From Agrostemma githago (taxonomy: Eukaryota; Streptophyta; Magnoliopsida; Caryophyllales; Caryophyllaceae): a stretch of DNA of 64,000 nt. Location: positions 54,264,898-54,328,897 of the forward strand of contig OY288250.1 in NCBI GenBank assembly GCA_958450325.1, given 5' to 3'. This document shows positions 1 to 7,578 of this stretch, in pieces (position 1 is the first letter of the stretch; the number at the start of each line of letters is the position of its first letter). Both the position numbers and the translations under genes were made by a program. The notes under the pieces were generated by a model. The model worked only from the letters and a program-made list of their open reading frames with translations. It ran no database searches and was not told where the DNA came from.

Positions 1-197
1 GGACCCGCTACGCGGCTCCGCCTAATCCAACCCTAAACCCTTTTCCTTATTCAAGGTCACTAAACCCGCAAGAAACTGAACCCTAAGAGGGTATTGGTGA
101 ACCCTGTCGTGGATGTGATTCAAAGATGGGGCACTGAACCTTAAGAGTAGGATACTACATAAGACGGGACGGAAAAGGGTTTAGGGTTGGATTAGGC

Positions 198-360
198 GGA
201 CCCGCGACCTTATTCAAGATCACTAAACCCGCAAGAAACCGAACCCTAAGAGGGTATTGGTGAACGTTGTCGTGGATGTGATTCAAAGATAGGGCACTGA
301 ACCTTAAGAGTAGGGTACTGCATAAGACGGGACGGAAAAGGGTTTAGGGTTGGATTAGGC
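198..360 (+). repeat. Short 163 bp monomer, first of 65 copies
   Basis: The short monomer equals the long one with bases 9-44 replaced by GA, so ggacccgc runs via GA into ccttattc. This removes the palindrome centre and nearly all of its right arm. Most copies share linked body variants: attcaagatcac for attcaaggtcac, aaaccgaac for aaactgaac, gaacgttgtcg for gaaccctgtcg, and agataggg for agatgggg. They therefore descend mainly from one deletion event. Starts: 198, 952, 2100, 2660, 3414, 3971, 4725, 5873, 7022, 8374, 9726, 10685, 11242, 11996, 13340, 14895, 16240, 16797, 17747, 18697, 19648, 20205, 21353, 22304, 23255, 24206, 25157, 26108, 27059, 27616, 27976, 28533, 29681, 30632, 31780, 32928, 34076, 34830, 35387, 36732, 37880, 38634, 40373, 42703, 45031, 46966, 47917, 49458, 50015, 51162, 51719, 51882, 53029, 53586, 53749, 54896, 55453, 56600, 57157, 58303, 59451, 60008, 61154, 62497, 63643. 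Confidence 0.95.
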
Positions 361-557
361 GAACCCGCTATGCGGCTCCGCCTAATCCAACCCTAAACCC
401 TTTTCCTTATTCAAGGTCACTAAACCCGCAAGAAACTTAACCCTAAGAGGGTATTGGTGAACCCTGTCGTGGATGTGATTCAAAGATGGGGCTCAGAACC
501 TAATGAGTAGGGTACTGCATAAGACGGGACGGAAAAGGGTTTAGGGTTGGATTAGGC
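361..557 (+). repeat. Long 197 bp monomer, example copy
   Basis: This is one complete long monomer between a short monomer and the next long one. Monomer map: bases 1-16 are the GC-rich palindrome centre; 17-46 the right palindrome arm with a telomere-like stretch; 56-75 ctaaacccgcaagaaac; 78-97 gaaccctaagagggtattgg; 99-105 gaaccct; 106-125 gtcgtggatgtgattcaaag; 136-156 a diverged second copy of the base 78 block, with three extra bases; 171-197 the left arm of the next palindrome. The GAACCC/T motif occurs three times (bases 78, 99, 136). The blocks at 78 and 136 align over about 20 bases, which hints at an old internal duplication. This copy has a C-to-T change in the centre (tatgcgg instead of tacgcgg). 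Confidence 0.95.
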
Positions 558-1481
558 GTACCCGCTACGCGGCTCCGCCTAATCCAACCCTAAACCCTTT
601 TCCTTATTCAAGGTCACTAAACCCGCAAGAAACTGAACCCTAAGAGGGTATTGGTGAACGCTGTCGTGGATGTGATTCAAAGATGGCGTACTGAACCATA
701 AGAGTAGGGTACAACATAAGACGGGACGGAAAAGGGTTTAGGGTTGGATTAGGCGGACCCGCTACGCGGCTCCGCATAATCCAACCCTAAACCCTTTTCC
801 TTATTCAAGGTCACTAAACCCGCAAGAAACTGAACCCTAAGAGGGTATTGGTGAACCCTGTCGTGGATGTGATTCAAAGATGGGGCACTGAACCTTAAGA
901 GTAGGGTACTGCATAAGACGGGACGGAAAAGGGTTTAGGGTTGGATTAGGCGGACCCGCGACCTTATTCAAGATCACTAAACCCGCAAGAAACCGAACCC
1001 TAAGAGGGTATTGGTGAACGTTGTCGTGGATATGATTCAAAGATAGGGCACTGAACCTTAAGAGTAGGGTACTGCATAAGACGGGACGGAAAAGGGTTTA
1101 GAGTTGGATTAGGCGGACCCGCTACGCGGCTCCGCCTAATCCAACCCTAAACCCTTTTCCTTATTCAAGGTCACTAAACCCGCAAGAAACTGAACCCTAA
1201 GAGGGTATTCGTGAACCCTGTCGTGGATGTGATTCAAAGATGGGGCACTGAACCTTAAGAGTAGGGTACTTCATAAGACGTGACGGAAAAGGGTTTAGGG
1301 TTGGATTAGGCGCACCCGCTTCGCGGCTCCGCCTAATCCAACCCTAAACCCTTTTCCTTATTCAAGGTCACTAAACCCGCAAGAAACTGAACCCTAAGAG
1401 GGTATTGGTGAACCCTGTCGTGGATGTGATTCAAAGATGGGGCTCTGAACCTAAAGAGTAGGGTACTTCATAAGACGGGAC

Positions 1482-1554
1482 GGAAAAGGGTTTAGGGTTG
1501 GATTAGGCGGACCCGCTACGCGGCTCCGCCTAATCCAACCCTAAACCCTTTTCC
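1482..1554. repeat. 73 bp near-perfect palindrome at monomer junction (example)
   Basis: The left arm 1482-1511 and right arm 1525-1554 are perfect reverse complements over 30 bp. The 13-base centre 1512-1524 contains a further 4 bp stem, CCGC (1513-1516) with GCGG (1520-1523), around the loop TAC, leaving one C-C mismatch. Each arm carries a 13-nt match to the TTTAGGG telomere repeat: 1487-1499 on the plus strand and 1537-1549 on the minus strand. The same structure recurs at essentially every junction that enters a long monomer, often with one to three mismatches (gcgcaccc, gcgtaccc and gggggaccc left-side classes; ccgcataatcc right-side class). It is absent where a short monomer begins. 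It could extrude as a cruciform, or fold as a hairpin if single-stranded or transcribed. Confidence 0.95.
1487..1499 (+). repeat. Telomere-like TTTAGGG stretch (example)
   Basis: AGGGTTTAGGGTT is a perfect 13-base stretch of the Arabidopsis-type telomere repeat. It sits in the left palindrome arm of nearly every monomer, and its complement sits in the right arm of every long monomer. It contains the telo-box core AACCCTAA on the minus strand. Further fragments in the monomer are ctaaaccc and gaaccctaag. These are interstitial telomere-like motifs inside a satellite, not a telomere. Confidence 0.9.
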
Positions 1555-2280
1555 TTATTCAAGGTCACTAAACCCGCAAGAAACTTAACCCTAAGAGGGT
1601 ATTGGTGAACCCTGTCGTGGATGTGATTCAAAGATGGGGCTCTGAACCTAATGAGTAGGGTACTGCATAAGACGTGACGGAAAAGGGTTTAGGGTTGGAT
1701 TAGGCGCACCCGCTTCGCGGCTCCGCCTAATCCAACCCTAAAACCTTTTCCTTATTCAAGGTCACTAAACCCGCAAGAAACGGAACCCTAAGAGGGTATT
1801 GGTGAACCCTGTCGTGGATGTGATTCAAAGATGGGGCACTGAACCTTAAGAGTAGGGTACTGCATAAAACGGGACGGAAAAGGGTTTAGGGTTGGATTAG
1901 GCGGACCCGCTACGCGGCTCCGCATAATCCAACCCTAAACCCTTTTCCTTATTCAAGGTCACTAAACCCGCAACAAACTGAACCCTAAGAGGGTATTGGT
2001 GAACCCTGTCGTGGATGTGATTCAAAGATGGGGCACTGAACCTTAAGAGAAGGGTACTGCATAAGACGGGACGGAAAAGGGTTTAGGGTTGGATTAGGCA
2101 GACCCGCGACCTTATTCAAGATCACTAAACCCGCAAGAAACCGAACCCTAAGAGGGTATTGGTGAACGTTCTCGTGGATGTGATTCGAAGATACGGCACT
2201 GAACCTTAAGAGTAGGGTACTGCATAAGACGAGACGGAAAAGGGTTTAGGGTTGGATTAGGCGGACCCGCTACGCGGCTC

Positions 2281-2480
2281 NNNNNNNNNNNNNNNNNNNN
2301 NNNNNNNNNNNNNNNNNNNNNNNNNNNNNNNNNNNNNNNNNNNNNNNNNNNNNNNNNNNNNNNNNNNNNNNNNNNNNNNNNNNNNNNNNNNNNNNNNNNN
2401 NNNNNNNNNNNNNNNNNNNNNNNNNNNNNNNNNNNNNNNNNNNNNNNNNNNNNNNNNNNNNNNNNNNNNNNNNNNNNNNN
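2281..2480. other. Assembly gap, 200 N
   Basis: Exactly 200 N. The left flank ends at monomer base 18 and the right flank starts at monomer base 19, so the monomer phase is continuous if the Ns are removed. 200 is not a sum of 197 and 163 bp units, so the length looks like a fixed placeholder rather than a measured gap. The true missing sequence could be nothing or any number of monomers. The break lies about 8 bases from the palindrome centre. Confidence 0.97.
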
Positions 2481-5102
2481 CGCCTAATCCAACCCTAAAC
2501 CCTTTTCCTTATTCAAGGTCACTAAACCCGCAAGAAACTGAACCCTAAGAGGGTATTGGTGAACGCTGTCGTGGATGTGATTCAAAGATGGCGTACTGAA
2601 CCATAAGAGTAGGGTACAGCATAAGACGGGACGGAAAAGGGTTTAGGGTTGGATTAGGCGGACCCGCGACCTTATTCAAGATCACTACACCCGCAAGAAA
2701 CCGAACCCTAAGAGGGTATTGGTGAACGTTGTCGTGGATGTGATTCAAAGATAGGGCACTGAACCTTAAGAGTAGGGTACTGCATAAGACGGGACGGAAA
2801 AGGGTTTAGGGTTGGATTAGGTGAACCCGCTATGTGGCTCCGCCTAATCCAACCCTAAACCCTTTTCCTTATTCAAGGTCACTAAACCCGCAAGAAACTT
2901 AACCCTAAGAGGGTATTGGTGAACCCTGTCGTGGATATGATTCAAAGATGGGGCTCTGAACCTAATGAGTAGGGTACTGCATAAGACGGGACGGAAAAGG
3001 GTTTAGGGTTGGATTAGGCGTACCCGCTACGCGGCTCCGCCTAATCCAACCCTAAACCCTTTTCCTTATTCAAGGTCACTAAACCCGCAAGAAACTGAAC
3101 CCTAAGAGGGTATTGGTGAACGCTGTCGTGGATGTGATTCAAAGATGGCGTACTGAACCATAAGAGTAGGGTACAGCATAAGACGGGACGGAAAAGGGTT
3201 TAGGGTTGGATTAGGCGGACCCGCTACGCGGCTCCGCATAATCCAACCCTAAACCCTTTTCCTTATTCAAGGTCACTAAACCCGCAAGAAACTGAACCCT
3301 AAGAGGGTATTGGTGAACCCTGTCGTGGATGTGATTCAAAGATGGGGCACTGAACCTTAAGAGTAGGGTACTGCATAAGACGGGACGGAAAAGGGTTTAG
3401 GGTTGGATTAGGCGGACCCGCGACCTTATTCAAGATCACTAAACCCACAAGAAACCGAACCCTAAGAGGGTATTGGTGAACGTTTTCGTTGATGTGATTC
3501 AAAGATAGGGCACTGAACCTTAAGAGTAGGGTACTGCATAAGACGGGACGGAAAAGGGTTTAGTGTTGGATTAGGCGGACCCGCTACGCGGCTCCGCCTA
3601 ATCCAACCCTAAACCCTTTTCCTTATTCAAGGTCACTAAACCCGCAAGAAAATGAACCCTAAGAGGGTATTGGTGAACCCTGTCGTGGATGTGATTCAAA
3701 GATGGGGCACTGAACCTTAAGAGTAGGGTACTGCATAAGACGTGACGGAAAAGGGTTTAGGGTTGGATTAGGCGCACCCGCTTCGCGGCTCCGCCTAATC
3801 CAACCCTAAACCCTTTTCCTTATTCAAGGTCACTAAACCCGCAAGAAACTGAACCCTAAGAGGGTATTGGTGAACGCTGTCGTGGATGTGATTCAAAGAT
3901 GGCGTACTGAACCATAAGAGTAGGGTACAGCATAAGACGGGACGGAAAAGGGTTTAGGGTTGGATTAGGCGGACCCGCGACCTTATTCAAGATCACTACA
4001 CCCGCAAGAAACCGAACCCTAAGAGGGTATTGGTGAACGTTGTCGTGGATGTGATTCAAAGATAGGGCACTGAACCTTAAGAGTAGGGTACTGCATAAGA
4101 CGGGACGGAAAAGGGTTTAGGGTTGGATTAGGTGAACCCGCTATGTGGCTCCGCCTAATCCAACCCTAAACCCTTTTCCTTATTCAAGGTCACTAAACCC
4201 GCAAGAAACTTAACCCTAAGAGGGTATTGGTGAACCCTGTCGTGGATATGATTCAAAGATGGGGCTCTGAACCTAATGAGTAGGGTACTGCATAAGACGG
4301 GACGGAAAAGGGTTTAGGGTTGGATTAGGCGTACCCGCTACGCGGCTCCGCCTAATCCAACCCTAAACCCTTTTCCTTATTCAAGGTCACTAAACCCGCA
4401 AGAAACTGAACCCTAAGAGGGTATTGGTGAACGCTGTCGTGGATGTGATTCAAAGATGGCGTACTGAACCATAAGAGTAGGGTACAGCATAAGACGGGAC
4501 GGAAAAGGGTTTAGGGTTGGATTAGGCGGACCCGCTACGCGGCTCCGCATAATCCAACCCTAAACCCTTTTCCTTATTCAAGGTCACTAAACCCACAAGA
4601 AACTGAACCCTAAGAGGGTATTGGTGAACCCTGTCGTGGATGTGATTCAAAGATGGGGCACTGAACCTTAAGAGTAGGGTACTGCATAAGACGGGACGGA
4701 AAAGGGTTTAGGGTTGGATTAGGCGGACCCGCGACCTTATTCAAGATCACTAAACCCGCAAGAAACCGAACCCTAAGAGGGTATTGGTGAACGTTTTCGT
4801 TGATGTGATTCAAAGATAGGGCACTGAACCTTAAGAGTAGGGTACTGCATAAGACGGGACGGAAAAGGGTTTAGGGTTGGATTAGGCGGACCCGCTACGC
4901 GGCTCCGCCTAATCCAACCCTAAACCCTTTTCCTTATTCAAGGTCACTAAACCCGCAAGAAAATGAACCCTAAGAGGGTATTGGTGAACCCTGTCGTGGA
5001 TGTGATTCAAAGATGGGGCACTGAACCTTAAGAGTAGGGTACTGCATAAGACGTGACGGAAAAGGGTTTAGGGTTGGATTAGGCGCACCCGCTTCGCGGC
5101 TC
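2481..5102 (+). repeat. 1311 bp higher-order repeat, two tandem copies
   Basis: Copies 2481-3791 and 3792-5102 each hold five long and two short monomers (5 x 197 + 2 x 163 = 1311). The order of diagnostic variants repeats: gatggcgtactgaaccataag, a short monomer with the rare actacaccc change (2660, 3971), the aggtgaacccgctatgtgg monomer, a short monomer with gttttcgttgatg (3414, 4725), then cgtgacgg. Only scattered substitutions separate the copies by eye. Confidence 0.9.
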
Positions 5103-7184
5103 CGCCTAATCCAACCCTAAACCCTTTTCCTTATTCAAGGTCACTAAACCCGCAAGAAACTGAACCCTAAGAGGGTATTGGTGAACCCTGTCGTGGATGT
5201 GATTCAAAGATGGGGCTCTGAACATAAAGAGTAAGGTACTTCATAAGACGGGACGGAAAAGGGTTTAGGGTTGGATTAGGCGTACCCGCTACGCGGCTCC
5301 GCCTAATCCAACCCTATACGCTTTTCCTTATTCAAGGTCACTAAACCCGCAAGAAACTTAACCCTAAGAGGGTATTGGTGAACGCTGTCGTGGATGTGAT
5401 TCAAAGATGGCGCACTGAACCTTAAGAGTAGGGTACTGCATAAGACGTGACGGAAAAGGGTTTAGGGTTGGATTAGGCTCACCCGCTTCGCGGCTCCGCC
5501 TAATCCAACCCTAAAACCTTTTCCTTATTCAAGGTCACTAAACCCGCAAGAAACGGAACCCTAAGAGGGTATTGGTGAACCCTGTCGTGGATGTGATTCA
5601 AAGATGGGGCACTGAACCTTAAGAGTAGGGTACTGCATAAAACGGGACGGAAAAGGGTTTAGGGTTGGATTAGGCGGACCCGCTACGCGGCTCCGCATAA
5701 TCTAACCCTAAACCCTTTTCCTTATTCAAGGTCACTAAACCCGCAACAAACTGAACCCTAAGAGGGTATTGCTGAACCCTGTCGTGGATGTGATTCAAAG
5801 ATGGGGCACTGAACCTTAAGAGAAGGGTACTGCATAAGACGGGACGGAAAAGGGTTTAGGGTTGGATTAGGCGGACCCGCGACCTTATTCAAGATCACTA
5901 AACCCGCAAGAAACCGAACCCTAAGAGGGTATTGGTGAACGTTGTCGTGGATGTGATTCAAAGATAGGGCACTGAACCTTAAGAGTAGGGTACTGCATAA
6001 GACGGGACGGAAAAGGGTTTAGTGTTGGATTAGGCGGACCCGCTACGCGGCTCCGCCTAATCCAACCCTAAACCCTTTTCCTTATTCAAGGTCACTAAAC
6101 CCGCAAGAAACTGAACCCTAAGAGGGTATTGGTGAACCCTGTCGTGGATGTGATTCAAAGATGGGGCACTGAACCTTAAGAGTAGGGTACTGCATAAGAC
6201 GTGACGGAAAAGGGTTTAGGGTTGGATTAGGCGCACCCGCTTCGCGGCTCCGCCTAATCCAACCCTAAACCCTTTTCCTTATTCAAGGTCACTAAACCCG
6301 CAAGAAACTGAACCCTAAGAGGGTATTGGTGAACCCTGTCGTGGATGTGATTCAAAGATGGGGCTCTGAACCTAAAGAGTAGGGTACTTCATAAGATGGG
6401 ACGGAAAAGGGTTTAGGGTAGGATTAGGCGTACCCGCTACGCGGCTCCGCCTAATCCAACCCTAAACCCTTTTCCTTATTCAAGGTCACTAAACCCGCAA
6501 GAAACTTAACCCTAAGAGGGTATTGGTGAACGCTGTCGTGGATGTGATTCAAAGATGGCGCACTGAACCTTAAGAGTAGGGTACTGCATTAGACGTGACG
6601 GAAAAGGGTTTAGGGTTGGATTAGGCGCACCCGCTTCGCGGCTCCGCCTAATCCAACCCTAAAACCTTTTCCTTATTCAAGGTCACTAAACCCGCAAGAA
6701 ACGGAACCCTAAGAGGGTATTGGTGAACCCTGTCGTGGATGTGATTCAAAGATGGGGCACTGAACCTTAAGAGTAGGGTACTGCATAAAACGGGACGGAA
6801 AAGGGTTTAGGGTTGGATTAGGCGGACCCGCTACGCGGCTCCGCATAATCTAACCCTAAACCCTTTTCCTTATTCAAGGTCACTAAACCCGCAACAAACT
6901 GAACCCTAAGAGGGGGTTTGGTGAACCCTGTCGTGGATGTGATTCAAAGATGGGGCACTGAACCTTAAGAGAAGGGTACTGCATAAGACGGGACGGAAAA
7001 GGGTTTAGGGTTGGATTAGGCAGACCCGCGACCTTATTCAAGATCACTAAACCCGCAAGAAACCGAACCCTAAGAGGGTATTGGTGAACGTTGTCGTGGA
7101 TGTGATTCGAAGATAGGGCACTGAACCTTAAGAGTAGGGTACTGCATAAGACGAGACGGAAAAGGGTTTAGGGTTGGATTAGGC
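4888..7184 (+). repeat. 1148 bp higher-order repeat, two tandem copies
   Basis: Units 4888-6035 and 6036-7184 each contain five long monomers and one terminal short monomer. The second is 1 bp longer because of an extra G in agagggggtttgg near 6911. Shared markers include cgtgacgg, acttcataag, ccctaaaacc and caacaaac in the same order. The segment 952-2262 left of the gap is a third relative. Confidence 0.87.
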
Positions 7185-7381
7185 GGACCCGCTACGCGGC
7201 TCCGCCTAATCCAACCCTAAACCCTTTTCCTTATTCAAGATCACTAAACCCGCAAGAAACCGAACCCTAAGAGGGTATTGGTGAACGTTGTCGTGGATGT
7301 GATTCAAAGATAGGGCACTGTACCTTAAGAGTAGGGTACTGCATAAGACGGGACGGAAGAGGGTTTAGGGTTGGATTAGGG
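7185..7381 (+). repeat. Chimeric long monomer with short-type body
   Basis: The monomer has the full palindrome centre and right arm of a 197 bp unit. After the arm it carries the body variants otherwise typical of short monomers: attcaagatcac, aaaccgaac, gaacgttgtcg and agataggg. It directly follows a true short monomer (7022-7184). It is either a gene-conversion or crossover product between long and short units, or a surviving form of the long monomer from which the short class arose. Confidence 0.8.
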
Positions 7382-7578
7382 GGACCCGCTACGCGACTCC
7401 GCCTAATCCAACCCTAAACCCTTTTCCTTATTCAAGGTCACTAAACCCGCAAGAAACTGAACCCTAAGAGGGTATTGGTGAACCCTGTCGTGGATGTGAT
7501 TCAAAGATGGGGCACTGAACCTTAAGAGTAGGGTACTGCATAAGACGGGACGGAAAAGGGTTTAGGGTTGGATTAGGC

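Larger units (their letters stand above)
1..2280 (+). repeat. Array segment left of the gap
   Basis: Order: long (1), short (198), three long (361, 558, 755), short (952), five long (1115-2099), short (2100), then 18 bases of a long monomer before the gap. The 754 bp spacing of short 198 to 952 matches short 2660 to 3414. The 1148 bp spacing of short 952 to 2100 matches 5873 to 7022. Shared rarer variants support this: aacttaaccc, cctaatgag and caacaaac. The segment is thus a relative of the units right of the gap. Confidence 0.85.

Noticed and set aside
837..1040. Recurrent 67-codon minus-strand frame as a gene family of small proteins
   Set aside because: It starts at TTG, depends only on monomer length, has no ribosome binding site or domain, and lies wholly inside satellite DNA. 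The same holds for the 81, 79, 96 and 62 codon versions.
1487..1499. True telomere or long interstitial telomere tract
   Set aside because: Only a 13-base match per arm, embedded in a longer non-telomeric monomer; no tandem TTTAGGG run.
1482..1554. Terminal inverted repeats of a MITE-like transposon
   Set aside because: The arms face each other across a 13 bp centre and recur at each tandem junction with no target-site duplication; the structure belongs to the monomer.
1482..1554. Rho-independent terminators
   Set aside because: The hairpin followed by pyrimidines is a general feature of each junction in a eukaryotic-type satellite with no genes to terminate.
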